Shown: positions 18,007 to 28,045, counted from the first letter of the stretch. The stretch is DNA of 64,000 nt from Palleniella muris (GCF_004792655.1 NZ_SRZC01000004.1:106937-170936), one strand, 5' to 3'. Numbers and translations: made by a program. Notes: generated by a model not told the origin, from the letters alone.

Positions 18007-19587
18007 ATGGACAAGATAAAACCAAGCGAAGTATCTGAAATTTTGCTTCAGCAACTCAACAGTATCGGAGCTGAGCATAATTTTGATGAAGTGGGTACTG
18101 TGCTTACCGTCAACGACGGTGTTGCACGTATCTATGGACTCAATAATGCAGAGGCAAATGAGCTTCTTGAGTTTGAGAATGGTACGATGGCTATCGTGAT
18201 GAACCTGGAGGAAAACAATGTTGGTTGCGTTCTTCTCGGTTCGACGAGCGGTATCAAGGAGGGAATGAAGGTCAAGCGTACAAAACGCATCGCTTCCATT
18301 CGTGTAAACGACAATATGCTTGGTCGTGTCATCAATCCTATCGGCGAAGCTATTGATGGACTGGGTGACATAGACCTTACAGATTCGTATGAGATGCCTC
18401 TTGACCGCAAAGCTCCGGGCGTTATTTACCGTCAGCCGGTAAAGCAGCCTTTGCAGACCGGTATAAAGGCTGTTGACTCAATGATTCCTATCGGACGTGG
18501 TCAGCGCGAGCTTATCATTGGTGACCGTCAGACAGGCAAGACTGCCATTGCGATAGATACCATCATTAATCAGAAGTCTTTCTATGAGGCGGGCAAACCG
18601 GTATATTGTATATATGTTGCGATAGGACAGAAGGCTTCAACAGTGGCAGCTCTCGTGCAGAATCTCAAAGAAAGAGGCGCTATGCCATATACAATCATCG
18701 TTGCCGCTACAGCCTCTGACCCTGCTGCCATGCAGTACTATGCGCCTTTTGCAGGTGCTGCCATCGGAGAATATTTCCGTGACCGTGGCGAACATGCACT
18801 TGTGGTGTACGATGACCTGTCAAAGCAGGCTGTCGCTTACCGTGAAGTATCGCTCATCCTTCGCCGTCCGTCAGGACGTGAGGCATATCCTGGCGATGTC
18901 TTCTACCTCCACTCCCGTCTTCTTGAGCGTGCTGCGAAAATCAATGAGCAGCAGGAAGTGGCAGAGCAGATGAACGACCTTCCGGCATGTCTGAAGGGAA
19001 AAGTGAAAGGCGGTGGCTCACTCACGGCTCTTCCTATCATTGAGACACAGGCAGGTGACGTGTCGGCATATATTCCAACCAATGTGATTTCAATCACTGA
19101 CGGTCAGATTTATCTGGAGTCAGACCTCTTCAACCAAGGCTTCCGCCCGGCTATCAATGTCGGTATCTCTGTATCTCGTGTCGGTGGTTCGGCGCAGATA
19201 AAGTCAATGAAGAAGGTTGCAGGTACATTGAAGATTGACCAGGCTCAGTATCGTGAGCTTGAGGCTTTCTCCAAGTTCTCAAGTGATATGGACGCCGTTA
19301 CAGCCATGACTTTGGATCGTGGACGCAAGAACAATCAGCTTCTTATTCAGGCACAGTACAGTCCGATGCCTGTCGGTGAGCAGGTTGCCATACTCTATTG
19401 CGGTACACACGGTCTAATGTCAACGGTTCCGGTAGAGCGTATCCGTGAATGTCAGGACCAGTTCCTTGAAGTAATGCGTACACAACATCAGGATGTCATA
19501 GATTTCCTTGGTGCAGGAAATATTGATGACAAAGCAACTGATACTATAGAGAAGGTTATGGCAGATGTTGCCGGCTCTTTCAAATAG
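18007..19587 (+). CDS. atpA: ATP synthase F1 subunit alpha
   Basis: 526 residues, full length. The P-loop [11 protein letters not shown] binds non-catalytic nucleotide. VGRVIN-like [14 protein letters not shown] and the C-terminal helical domain are intact. It follows atpH by 4 bases. Alpha alternates with beta in the F1 hexamer. Confidence 0.98.
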   Translation: MDKIKPSEVSEILLQQLNSIGAEHNFDEVGTVLTVNDGVARIYGLNNAEANELLEFENGTMAIVMNLEENNVGCVLLGSTSGIKEGMKVKRTKRIASIRVNDNMLGRVINPIGEAIDGLGDIDLTDSYEMPLDRKAPGVIYRQPVKQPLQTGIKAVDSMIPIGRGQRELIIGDRQTGKTAIAIDTIINQKSFYEAGKPVYCIYVAIGQKASTVAALVQNLKERGAMPYTIIVAATASDPAAMQYYAPFAGAAIGEYFRDRGEHALVVYDDLSKQAVAYREVSLILRRPSGREAYPGDVFYLHSRLLERAAKINEQQEVAEQMNDLPACLKGKVKGGGSLTALPIIETQAGDVSAYIPTNVISITDGQIYLESDLFNQGFRPAINVGISVSRVGGSAQIKSMKKVAGTLKIDQAQYRELEAFSKFSSDMDAVTAMTLDRGRKNNQLLIQAQYSPMPVGEQVAILYCGTHGLMSTVPVERIRECQDQFLEVMRTQHQDVIDFLGAGNIDDKATDTIEKVMADVAGSFK

Positions 19588-19634
19588 AATCAGGCATTGA
19601 TTTTCCTGATGTATAATTCTTAATTTGAAAGCGT

Positions 19635-20603
19635 ATGGCTTCATTGAAAGAAATAAAAGACCGAATAGCATCTATCAACAGCACCCGTAAAATCACGAGT
19701 GCCATGAAGATGGTGGCAAGTTCAAAACTCCACCATGCTCAGGTGATGATAGAGAATATGCTCCCATACGAAGGGATGCTGGAGCATATTCTCAAGACTT
19801 TCCTTGCCAGTGAGATAGATGCCCGGAACATTTATTCGGAAGAACGACCGGTGAAGAGAGTCGCAATTGTAGCGTTCAGCAGCAACAGTTCGCTGTGCGG
19901 CGGATTCAATGCCAACATCATCAAGGCGGTGCAGAAAGCTGTTGAGGACTATCGGGAACTCGGTTTAGAGAATATTGTTGTTTATCCTGTAGGTCGGAAA
20001 ATAGCGGAAAAGGCTATCAAGTCAGGATTGATTGTGGCAGGTGACTTCAATAATCTTTGCGACCATCCATGTGTCGACGGATGTGTGGATATAGTTAAAG
20101 ATGTTGCAGTGAAATTCCGCAATGGCGAGATTGACAAAGTGGAACTCATCTACCACCATTTCAAGAGTGCCGGTTCGCAGATTCTGAAGCGCAAGACTTA
20201 TCTCCCTATTGACATCACGGAAGTGGATTTTAATGAGGATAAGGTGCGTGACCTGAAAACGCAGATAGCCACAAAGGAAACGCAGGAATATCTTGCACGG
20301 CGTGCCCGTGAGGAGGCTGCAAAGGCTAATGAGGAGGTTGCGCCTCTCAATGATAATTTCCTTGTGGAGCCAGACCTCTATACCGTTCTCAGCAAACTTA
20401 TTCCTCAGTATCTCAAATTGCAGATGTATACTGCGCTCCTTGACAGCAATGCTTCCGAGCATGCTGCCCGCATGGTGGCTATGCAGACAGCAACAGACAA
20501 TGCGGACGAATTGCTGCGGGTGCTCAACCTTCAGTACAATAAATCGCGCCAGCAGGCTATTACAAATGAATTGCTTGACCTTGCAGGTGGCTCGCAGAAT
20601 TAG
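19635..20603 (+). CDS. atpG: ATP synthase F1 subunit gamma
   Basis: 322 residues, about 35 longer than E. coli gamma because of extra sequence in the globular domain. The N-terminal coiled-coil helix (MASLKEIKDRIASINSTRKITSAMKMVASSKL) and the C-terminal helix (AARMVAMQTATDNA) that together form the rotor shaft are both intact. Last gene of the operon; a strong terminator follows 48 bases later. Confidence 0.96.
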   Translation: MASLKEIKDRIASINSTRKITSAMKMVASSKLHHAQVMIENMLPYEGMLEHILKTFLASEIDARNIYSEERPVKRVAIVAFSSNSSLCGGFNANIIKAVQKAVEDYRELGLENIVVYPVGRKIAEKAIKSGLIVAGDFNNLCDHPCVDGCVDIVKDVAVKFRNGEIDKVELIYHHFKSAGSQILKRKTYLPIDITEVDFNEDKVRDLKTQIATKETQEYLARRAREEAAKANEEVAPLNDNFLVEPDLYTVLSKLIPQYLKLQMYTALLDSNASEHAARMVAMQTATDNADELLRVLNLQYNKSRQQAITNELLDLAGGSQN

Positions 20604-20650
20604 TTCTGAGTATTATTCTGAAAAATCCATTTCGATGGTTTATATTCATT

Positions 20651-20685
20651 CAAACGGCACCACACTTGATGCGTGGTGCCGTTTG
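20651..20685 (+). terminator. Terminator of the ATP synthase operon
   Basis: A perfect 13-bp inverted repeat (CAAACGGCACCAC and complement) with a 9-base loop, 47 bases after the atpG stop. The T-tract is weak (TTTGATTAT). Confidence 0.75.
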
Positions 20686-20840
20686 ATTATAAAAAGAACA
20701 TTATCTTGGTTGAACGGCAAACGATGTCCTGAGGGCTGACCGGAAAGCGAGTGCAATAGCGAGCCGGTGTTTGGTTGCAACGTTTCGCTGAAATGGGATT
20801 TTGAAGTGTTGACTAAGTAGACAATATTTCAGAAATTAAC

Positions 20841-20871
20841 AGCACCTTTATAGCCGGTCTATAAAGGTGCT
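20841..20871. terminator. Second hairpin between atpG and the AraC gene
   Basis: A perfect 13-bp inverted repeat (AGCACCTTTATAG and complement, 5-base loop). It lies 41 bases past the stop of the minus-strand AraC gene, so it may end that transcript. The rest of the 308-base gap between the two convergent genes holds nothing else I recognise. Confidence 0.6.
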
Positions 20872-20911
20872 GGTTTGTATTTATGGTGTGGCAATCAGTA
20901 CTTTAATGAGC

Positions 20912-21826
20912 TTAGCTGCATGAAATCTGGTATTGGGTAGGTGTGCAGCCGATGTGCACTTTGAAATATTTTGCAAAGAAACTCTGATTGGGGAATGAAA
21001 GCATGTCGCTCACCTGTTGTATAGTATAGCGGCGGCTTCTCAGCAGCACTTTTGCTTCAAGCAATACATATTCGTCAATCCATTCCCCTGCATTCTTTCC
21101 ACTCACTTTCTTTATCAGCATGGAGAAGTATTTGGAACTGATGTTCAGTTCCTTGGCATAATATTGTATGGTACGGTGTTTTCGGAAGTTCTGTTGCACG
21201 AGTTCTATGAAGCGGTCGTAAAGGCTCATTGGGCGGTCAGTGTTGCTTATCTTCTCTATTGGTTTCCTGACAAGTTCCTCCAATGCAATGGCGCATAGCA
21301 CATAGGAATAGGCCTTGATAGCGAACTTGCGGAAAGGGTTGTCCGCCTGTTTTAATTTTTCCTTCATCTTCAGGTAGACATCAATGCATTCGTTCATCAA
21401 AGATTCTGTAAGAGTAATCTTGGGATTGACGGAGATTCTTTTATTAATGTTCATTGAAGCCTCAATGTGTTCTATCGGTGCAAAATACTCGTTGGAGAAC
21501 GATATGACAGCCATGCGGACGTCATCGGACAAATCGATTATTTCCATGATTGCTCCGGGCAATATTGTAAGTGTCTCGTTTTTGCTTATCAGATATTCAC
21601 GGAGGTTGATTCTGACCGTAAATGTTCCCTGCACACAGAAATATACAGTATTGCAAGTAATCCTTATCGGACACTTGATAAAGAACGAGTCAACCTCTGC
21701 CGGAATGGAATGGTCACAGAGATTGTCAATCATTAAAAACTCGTCGCCAATGTGGTGCACTCCATAGATTCGGGAGATGTTGTCAAAGTTAGACAGGATG
21801 AGAGGTTTGTTTTTCATATTGGACAA
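20912..21826 (-). CDS. AraC family transcriptional regulator
   Basis: 304 residues. The N-terminal 170 residues form a cupin-like sensing domain (YFCVQGTFTVRINLREYLI). The C-terminal 100 residues hold the double helix-turn-helix of AraC proteins, including the family signature around DMLSFPNQSFFAKYFKVHIGCTPTQY. The gene is divergent from the efflux operon and separated from it by 141 bases that contain a -7 box and an inverted repeat, so it most likely controls that operon. The inducer is not known. Confidence 0.9.
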   Translation of the reverse strand: MSNMKNKPLILSNFDNISRIYGVHHIGDEFLMIDNLCDHSIPAEVDSFFIKCPIRITCNTVYFCVQGTFTVRINLREYLISKNETLTILPGAIMEIIDLSDDVRMAVISFSNEYFAPIEHIEASMNINKRISVNPKITLTESLMNECIDVYLKMKEKLKQADNPFRKFAIKAYSYVLCAIALEELVRKPIEKISNTDRPMSLYDRFIELVQQNFRKHRTIQYYAKELNISSKYFSMLIKKVSGKNAGEWIDEYVLLEAKVLLRSRRYTIQQVSDMLSFPNQSFFAKYFKVHIGCTPTQYQISCS

Positions 21827-21836
21827 TTTTATGCTG

Positions 21837-21844
21837 CAAATTTA
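21837..21844 (-). promoter_or_regulatory. -7 box of the AraC regulator gene
   Basis: The minus strand reads TAAATTTG, 11 bases upstream of the start codon. This would leave a very short leader. Confidence 0.45.
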
Positions 21845-21874
21845 GTTAAAATATATCAGATTTCAAACAAATTC

Positions 21875-21907
21875 GTCCTTTAGGATAATTAATAGTCCTA
21901 AAAGGAC
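21875..21907. promoter_or_regulatory. Candidate operator between the AraC gene and the efflux operon
   Basis: GTCCTTTAGGA at 21875-21885 and GTCCTAAAAGGAC at 21895-21907 are inverted copies with centres about 21 bases (two helical turns) apart, in the shared upstream region. This is a plausible AraC-type binding site. Confidence 0.5.
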
Positions 21908-21967
21908 CACGGTGTTTCATTGATTTTTAAGAAATTTGCAGCCGAAATTATTTAATATGTTTTTAGT

Positions 21968-23029
21968 ATGTACATGAAGAAAACATTTTACATTGCATTG
22001 GCGGTGCTCATGGGACTATGCTCATGCCGGCGCACCGCAGACAAAACATCTATGCACACAGTGATGGTTACGTGTCCTGAAAGTTCCGTGGCAAGTGACG
22101 GAGGCGAGGTATCTTTGCCAGGTACAATAAAGGAGGGACAGACGGTGCAGTTATCGTTCAAGACATCAGGGCAAATCATCCGTTTGGATGTCAAAGAGGG
22201 TGATTATGTCCGGAAAGGGCAGCTTGTTGCTACACTTGACGCTGCTGACTACCGGATAGCGTTGGATGCATCTCAGGCGCAGTATTCACAGATGAAAAGT
22301 GAGGTGGCACGCATCAAAACCCTCTACGAACGTAATTCTGTGTCGAAGAATGAGTATGAGAAAGCCGTTGCGGGATTGGAGCAGGCGGCTGCCGATCTGC
22401 AGGCGAAGAAGAACCAGCTCCGGTACACAAGCCTTCATTCTCCTGCAAGCGGATATGTGCAGCAGGTCGATTCGCACATAGGGGAAATGGTCAGTGCCGG
22501 TTCTTCGGTGGTGACACTGATTGATGTGGAGCGAATGGAGGTTGAGGTCGGACTACCTTATAAAATTTATCAGCAACGTGACAATCTGACCGGGTTCAAG
22601 GCTGTTGTCGGTGGTAAGGAATATCCGCTGACTAAGCTCAATGTCATACCGAAGGCCGGAAGTGCACAGCAATATACCATGCTTTTGGCTTTGCCTTCTG
22701 ACAAGTCATTGAAAGAGTCGTCCGGAATAAATGTGGAGGTGAGGTTCTCTGTATCTGGTGATGGAGACAGCTTGTCGGAGATGACTGTGCCCGAGAGTGC
22801 CATCGTGTATGAAGGCTCACAGCCCGGAGTGTGGGTCTTGCGGCAGGATTCGACTATCGTTAGGAAACCAATAGATACAGGCACAGTGATTGACGGGCGT
22901 GTCCGTGTGCTCAAAGGGCTGAATGGTTCGGAGACAATAGTCAAGGCGGGTGTGAACCAGCTCCACAACGGCGAGAAGGTGAGAGTGCTTCAACAGAAAT
23001 CATTAACCAATCCCGGAGGGCTGTTGTGA
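21968..23029 (+). CDS. RND efflux periplasmic adaptor (membrane fusion) lipoprotein
   Basis: 353 residues. A lipoprotein signal (LMGLCSC) anchors it to the membrane. SFKTSGQIIRLDVKEGDYVRKGQLVATLD is the first half of the lipoyl/barrel-sandwich domain and LHSPASGYVQQVDSHIGEMVSAGSSV the second, with the alpha-hairpin between them. A beta-barrel domain follows. It would link an inner-membrane RND pump to the TolC-like outer-membrane protein. The stop overlaps the pump start (TGATG). The adaptor is intact but its pump gene is not. Confidence 0.9.
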   Translation: MYMKKTFYIALAVLMGLCSCRRTADKTSMHTVMVTCPESSVASDGGEVSLPGTIKEGQTVQLSFKTSGQIIRLDVKEGDYVRKGQLVATLDAADYRIALDASQAQYSQMKSEVARIKTLYERNSVSKNEYEKAVAGLEQAAADLQAKKNQLRYTSLHSPASGYVQQVDSHIGEMVSAGSSVVTLIDVERMEVEVGLPYKIYQQRDNLTGFKAVVGGKEYPLTKLNVIPKAGSAQQYTMLLALPSDKSLKESSGINVEVRFSVSGDGDSLSEMTVPESAIVYEGSQPGVWVLRQDSTIVRKPIDTGTVIDGRVRVLKGLNGSETIVKAGVNQLHNGEKVRVLQQKSLTNPGGLL

Positions 23030-23850
23030 TGAAAATTATCAAGTACCTTGTGGAACGGCCTACATTGATGTGGTCGTTTATGGCTGCCATAGTCATTGCC
23101 GGAATTCTGAGTTTCATACGTATGCCAAAGTTGGAAGACCCAGTTGTGCCTGTCAAACAGGCCGTTGTCGTGGTAGCCCGTCCCGGAGCTTCTGTGCATG
23201 AAATGGAGTTGCAGGTGGCGCAACAGGTGGAAGAATCGCTGCGCACCCTTCCGGATGTGCGGAAAGTTATGACCGACTGCCAGCAGGGACAGGCGATGTT
23301 CACGATTGAGTTTGAAGAGACTGTGCTGATGGACGAAATAGAGCAACATTTCGACATTCTACGCCGGCGTGTCAATGACCTTCAACAGTCGTTGCCTCCC
23401 GGTTGTGTGGCATCACTTGTGCTTGATGACCAGATGGATATATTTGGTATCTTCTATTCATTGCAAGGTGACGGCTATACATCTGCGGAACTCTATGATT
23501 ATGCCAAACTGATACGCCGTGAGCTTCTTGGAGTGAAGGGCATAAAGCGTGTAAGCATCTATGGTGATAGGGAAGAGACGGTGAACATAGTGCTTGACAA
23601 GAGCAAGATAGCGGCAAACGGTCTTCTTCCTACTCAGATAATGATGGCATTGCAGGATGTATGCAATCAGGTAGATGCCGGCAAAGTGAATGCCGGGTTA
23701 TCCAAATTGGCTGTCAGGGTTGACACAATGGTGTGCACGGTTGACGACATCCGCAACATTTACATTCCGACACTTGACGGAAGCCGTGTCCAACTCTCTG
23801 ATGTGGCTAAGGTGGAACGGAGCTATACCACTCCTCAGCGCAATGCATGA
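23029..23850 (+). pseudogene. RND efflux pump, N-terminal remnant (internal deletion)
   Basis: 273 residues from the ATG at 23029 (GTG at 23026 possible), with a GGAGG site at 23015. It holds the first membrane helix (LMWSFMAAIVIAGILSFIRMPK) and the PN1/PN2-type porter domain up to VERSYTTPQRNA, then stops. An intact pump is about 1010-1040 residues. The missing part would include membrane helices 2-10, with the proton-relay aspartates, and half of the porter domain. The C-terminal end continues at once in another reading frame (next feature), so roughly 590 residues have been lost. It cannot form a working transporter. Confidence 0.85.
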
Positions 23851-24293
23851 TTATGCTTGGAGTGTTGCTACTGTTGTTCGGAAAGTGGAACAAAGTCATC
23901 ATAATCCTCCTGTGCATTCCGTTCCTGATGGTTGGAGTGGCTCCGGCTCTTTTCCTGACTTCCACGCCACTGACATTCATGGCAATAATAGGATTAATGG
24001 GACTGATGGGTATGATGACCAAGAACACCATAGTGCTTGTGGATGAGGCCGACCGTCTTGTGCGAGAGAATCACTGCACAGTGCGACAGGCTGCCATTGA
24101 AGCCACTGTGTCGCGTGTGCGTCCGGTGTTCCTTGCCTCGTTCACAACCATTGTGGGTATGGCACCGCTGATTCCTGACCCTATGTACAGTTCATTGGCA
24201 ATCACAATCATGAGCGGACTGTTTGTCGGCACACTTGTGACATTGCTGCTCCTTCCGTTGCTTTATGTAATCTTGGTAAAAGACACAAAATAA
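23847..24293 (+). pseudogene. RND efflux pump, C-terminal remnant
   Basis: 148 residues equivalent to the last membrane helices of an RND pump: LGVLLLLFGKWNKVIIILLC, then FMAIIGLMGLMGMMTKNTIVLVDEA and SRVRPVFLASFTTIVGMAPLIPD, both RND signatures. It begins with an ATG that overlaps the stop of the N-terminal remnant (ATGA), but this is probably chance at a deletion junction. The tolC-like gene follows 8 bases later. Confidence 0.85.
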
Positions 24294-24301
24294 GACAGAA
24301 A

Positions 24302-25612
24302 ATGAAGACACATATTATTATAGCCTCACTTTTGCTGGCTGCTATTTGCCACGCCCAACCTCTTGTGCTGTCCCTGAAAGAATGCAGGAGCATGGCGCTG
24401 GGTCACAGTGAAGACATGAAAATCTCTTCCAACAACACTTTGCAGGCGGTGCTCGACCATAAAGTCGCACGCAACTCATTATTGCCGCAACTCACAGGCT
24501 CTGCCATGGGGATGTACATGGCACCGGACATGGATTTCGATGGAATGACACTGTCCATGAAAGGCACATGGACAGCCAGGCTTAATCTCACGCAGCCGAT
24601 TTATGTAGGAGGGAAAATCATGTCCGGCATAAAGCTCGCAAAACTTGGTGTTGAGGCATCGCACGAACAGCTGAAAGTGACCCGCGCCAATGTGATTGCC
24701 GATGCGGACAATGCCTATTGGACATATATTGCTGTAATGGAGAAAAAGCGGATGCTGGAGTCTATGCTTGAATATATCAGCTCTATTTACAATCAGGTAA
24801 GAAACTCCGTTGATGCGGAAATGGCGATTTCCGCAGACCTGTTGCGTGTGGAAGCCAAGCGGAGTGATTTCAATTATCAGCTTGAAAAGGTAAACAATGG
24901 TTTGGAAATGTGCCGTATGAACCTGTGCAATGTTGTCGGTGCGGATTTCTCAACGCAGATTGTTCCTACAGACACCATAATAACTATTGATGGTTCAGCA
25001 CACTGTTCTGTCGGAAAAGACCTGATTTCCAACCGTCCGGAATACAGGCTTTTGCAGAAACAGACAGACATTTCGCAGGAACAGGTGAAGCTGGCGTGTG
25101 CCGACTATCTGCCGACTTTGGCATTGTCTGCCGGCTATTCCTACTTCGGCAACCTTAAGATTAAAGGGTTTGCTGATGACGGAACAGGCAGGATGACTCC
25201 TTTTTCGGAACGTTACAATGATGATTCTTTCTCGCTGATGCTGTCATTGTCCGTTCCTATATGGAACCGGGGAGAAGGTCATAGGAAGGTGCAAAAGCAG
25301 AAACTTGCTGTTGAAGATGCCCGTCTTGACTTGGAAAAGAACAACCGCCTGATGTTGATAGAATTGCAGAATGCATACAATAATCTGCACTCTTCCGAAT
25401 CATTGATAGCCACTGCGGAAGCCGGCGAACGTGAAGCGGAAGAGGTTTTGAGAGTGATGACCGACCGTTATGAAGTCGGAATGTGCACACTCACCGACTT
25501 GCTGGAGGCTCAGTCGCAATGGCATTCCGCACGTTCCAACAGTATAGAGGCAAGGACGCAATACAAAATCTACGAAACAGACTATCAGCGTGTTGCGGGA
25601 TTGATGGAATGA
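24302..25612 (+). CDS. TolC family outer-membrane efflux protein
   Basis: 436 residues with a signal peptide ending near CHAQP. It has the two repeated long-helix regions of OEP/TolC proteins, including YKIY and the ITQP-like NLTQPIYVGGKI segment. It would form the outer-membrane exit duct for the RND pump encoded upstream. The frame is intact, so it may have outlived its own pump and serve another one. A strong terminator follows. Confidence 0.9.
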   Translation: MKTHIIIASLLLAAICHAQPLVLSLKECRSMALGHSEDMKISSNNTLQAVLDHKVARNSLLPQLTGSAMGMYMAPDMDFDGMTLSMKGTWTARLNLTQPIYVGGKIMSGIKLAKLGVEASHEQLKVTRANVIADADNAYWTYIAVMEKKRMLESMLEYISSIYNQVRNSVDAEMAISADLLRVEAKRSDFNYQLEKVNNGLEMCRMNLCNVVGADFSTQIVPTDTIITIDGSAHCSVGKDLISNRPEYRLLQKQTDISQEQVKLACADYLPTLALSAGYSYFGNLKIKGFADDGTGRMTPFSERYNDDSFSLMLSLSVPIWNRGEGHRKVQKQKLAVEDARLDLEKNNRLMLIELQNAYNNLHSSESLIATAEAGEREAEEVLRVMTDRYEVGMCTLTDLLEAQSQWHSARSNSIEARTQYKIYETDYQRVAGLME

Positions 25613-25679
25613 GGGTTGCTGGTGTCTGTATGCTTGGTAATGCAGAACTTTATGATAATTACCGTATAAAAAATGAAAA

Positions 25680-25733
25680 CAGTTGTTGGAAGCCACTGTG
25701 CAATAAAAGTTGGCTTCCAACGACTGTTTTTTT
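25680..25733 (+). terminator. Terminator of the efflux operon
   Basis: A 16-bp stem (CAGTTGTTGGAAGCCA and complement, one G-T pair) with a 15-base loop and seven T, 67 bases after the TolC stop. Confidence 0.9.
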
Positions 25734-26060
25734 AGTTCAATGTGGTATCAAGATATAAGGAGAAACAGCGGTGGAGGCAAGTCAAAATTTTCCTGATTTC
25801 GTAAATGCCATCCCAAAAAATCGTCTGTAAATATATGAGCGATTCTTCAGGTATTCGACTGTTGCCCCCCCCCTTTACTTGATGTACAAGCAAGATGTGC
25901 TTAGAAGAGTTTACGAAAAATGGAATCCTCGATACGGTTGAATCTCGTAAGCGCGAAAACAAGGTCAAGTCTTAGCTCAGAACCATTGATAAATATGTTG
26001 CTGATCTGTTGTGGATAGCCATGGACTCTAATGACCGGTTTGGGTAAAAGGAAATTGTGG
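25734..26060. other. Gap with a possible decayed gene and a C9 tract
   Basis: No intact gene. A run of nine C lies at 25865-25873. After it a short plus-strand frame reads KMCLEEFTKNGILDTVESRKREN before a stop, and a second frame fragment, TIDKYVADLLWIAMDS, follows. They look like pieces of one broken coding region, but I cannot name it. Confidence 0.3.
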
Positions 26061-27329
26061 TTATTTCAGCCACCCGAGACGCATTGCCCAATCGTCAAGG
26101 ACTTGCCGGCGATACTTGCTTACGGTGGCAGCACCTTGCCATTTGCCCTCAAAAAGGGAAGGGGATGTGCAGTCTGTCCACCATGATGTCCCGAGCTTGT
26201 AATCGGTCGGCGATGGTGCTCCGGGCCATTGGTTGTCCACTGTGAGAGTTCCTCTGATAGGTTTGAAGGCAGCGTTGTCACAGGTTATCTCATAGTTGAG
26301 GGTAGCTGTCTGTTTTGGGGAATAACGGACACAGTACTCGCCTTTGCCCATGTAATATCCCTGCCAGTTCTGCTTGTCTATAAAAAGATTAAAGCACGGA
26401 GAATATTTAGGGAGATTCAGCCTCTTGCCTTTGAATCTGAATTCCACCACGGAATACACCGGTACGGCAGCCGTTGGCTCTTTTTCAGGGTTAATTATTC
26501 TGCGCGATGAGTAGTTGGTCTTTTCAAAACTTCCGCCCCAAGAATCACCTTCCGGGCTGTCGGGATTGCCGTTCATCATATAGAGCAGTGACGGCGTGTC
26601 GCCCATTTTCACAACCCCTTTGTAATAATTGATAAAGTCCGCACCGATGTGTCCTGCTCCTTTCATGCAGGCTTCGTAATATCCTGCATGGTATCTGCAG
26701 CTGTCCTTCGTGTCAGAAATCAGTCCTCGATAGGAAGCGTTATTCTCTATCATCCATAGATTGGGGAAGTTCTCCGCGATATAGGCATAGCTGTTCACGC
26801 CCCATTTCTTGTTAGGGCCGCCTATGTAATACACGCGAATCTTTTTGACAATGTCCGGTGCATCGTGCAGAGCCTGCGCAACATCTTCGAGGGAGCCCCA
26901 CACAAGTACATACAGCGGTCGGTTGTCTTTCTTGCGGGCGCAGCGTACAATCCATTCCGAGCCTTCTGTCGGCTTGTCATAACCCGCAAACGGTGCAAGT
27001 CCGTGGCGGCCTTGCTTGCAGAACGGGCGCAGTTCTTCCGGTGTTTTCAACTCTTTGCAATGCGATTTGAGTACAGGGAAATCCTTCTCATAAATGTCTA
27101 TCATCCTCAGAATCTCTCTTTTCGAGCCATTGCCGAAGGACGGTGAAGAGACAAGTCCCTCTATGTCGAAAAGGTCACTGTACATGAGCAGATGCAGCAT
27201 CGACTGGTTGTCGTCAGGGTCAGTGCCACCAATGTCGGTGCTGACGAGTATGCGCGGCTTCTGGTTCTGTGCAAAAGCAAAGCAGCAAGGTGCGATTGCA
27301 AGAAGCAGAATAAAGAGTCTTGTTTTCAT
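26061..27329 (-). CDS. Secreted DUF1593 (nucleoside hydrolase-like) protein
   Basis: 422 residues with a signal peptide ending near CFAFAQ. The N-terminal 260 residues have the nucleoside-hydrolase-like fold, with the aspartate-rich STDIGGTDPDDNQSM near the start and YVLVWGSLEDVAQAL further on. The C-terminal 150 residues match the beta-sandwich that follows DUF1593. Relatives are found with polysaccharide-degrading enzymes and are sometimes called cellulose-binding, but no reaction is established. It stands alone, convergent with nothing and about 3.3 kb from the GH127 gene. Confidence 0.8.
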   Translation of the reverse strand: MKTRLFILLLAIAPCCFAFAQNQKPRILVSTDIGGTDPDDNQSMLHLLMYSDLFDIEGLVSSPSFGNGSKREILRMIDIYEKDFPVLKSHCKELKTPEELRPFCKQGRHGLAPFAGYDKPTEGSEWIVRCARKKDNRPLYVLVWGSLEDVAQALHDAPDIVKKIRVYYIGGPNKKWGVNSYAYIAENFPNLWMIENNASYRGLISDTKDSCRYHAGYYEACMKGAGHIGADFINYYKGVVKMGDTPSLLYMMNGNPDSPEGDSWGGSFEKTNYSSRRIINPEKEPTAAVPVYSVVEFRFKGKRLNLPKYSPCFNLFIDKQNWQGYYMGKGEYCVRYSPKQTATLNYEITCDNAAFKPIRGTLTVDNQWPGAPSPTDYKLGTSWWTDCTSPSLFEGKWQGAATVSKYRRQVLDDWAMRLGWLK

Positions 27330-27383
27330 AATTCGGTTGTTGTTTTATGTCATTAGTTAGCAATTATATGTCGTTGTATGGAT

Positions 27384-27770
27384 TTATTTATCCTCGTGCT
27401 TTCCTGTCTTTTCAAACTTTTCACGGTTATTCATGATAGCTTCCATGTTTTTCAGTGCCCATTCTGTCAGCTCTTGAATTATAGGCACAAGAGAATGACC
27501 GATGTCCGTCAGACTGTATTCTACTTTCGGAGGCACGGTCGGATAAACCTTCCGTGTCACCAGACCATCGGCTTCCAATGTCTTTAGGGTTTCGGACAGG
27601 ACTTTTGAGGAAATGTCGGGAATAAGTTTGCACATTTCGCTGAAGCGTATCGCTTCCTGCTCGCTTAATATCACGATGACAAGCAATGCCCATTTTGTGC
27701 CGAGTCGCGCCACGATGTTGCGAATCGGGCATATTTCGATGATAGAGTTATTGTTTCTGTTCTTCTGCAT
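27384..27770 (-). CDS. HxlR family transcriptional regulator
   Basis: 128 residues forming one winged helix. It has the family signature CPIRNIVARLGTKWALLVIVILSE and the DISSKVLSETLKTLEADGLV recognition segment. The N-terminal cysteine is the redox- or electrophile-sensing residue in several members. It is divergent from the cupin gene, with -7 boxes in both directions between them, so it probably controls that gene. Confidence 0.9.
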   Translation of the reverse strand: MQKNRNNNSIIEICPIRNIVARLGTKWALLVIVILSEQEAIRFSEMCKLIPDISSKVLSETLKTLEADGLVTRKVYPTVPPKVEYSLTDIGHSLVPIIQELTEWALKNMEAIMNNREKFEKTGKHEDK

Positions 27771-27823
27771 GTTTGGCAGGTAATTGAGTGGACTTATAGT
27801 TATTGTGATGGCATATACCTAAG

Positions 27824-27831
27824 CAAAGTTA
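27824..27831 (-). promoter_or_regulatory. -7 box of the HxlR gene
   Basis: The minus strand reads TAACTTTG, 54 bases before the start. Confidence 0.5.
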
Positions 27832-27974
27832 GTGAAAAAAACTGACAGAGTGATGCTTACGGTGCGTTTTAATGTATTTTAACGTATCGTTAAAAGCCTC
27901 AAAAACAACACAAGTGAGGAAAAGGTAACTATGTTTCAGGAAAGTAAGTTCTTGTGTATGAGTGAGTAATGTAT

Positions 27975-27982
27975 TAACTTTG
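27975..27982 (+). promoter_or_regulatory. -7 box of the cupin gene
   Basis: TAACTTTG on the plus strand, 63 bases before the cupin ATG. Confidence 0.5.
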
Positions 27983-28045
27983 CACCTGCAAAACAGAAAA
28001 ATCTTACTTTCGGAATAATCGTTTAACCATATAAAAAGCAACATT

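Noticed and set aside
23847..24293. A genuine small membrane protein coupled by ATGA to the gene before
   Set aside because: Its whole sequence is the C-terminal end of an RND pump, continuing the domain order of the upstream piece, so a deletion is the simpler reading.
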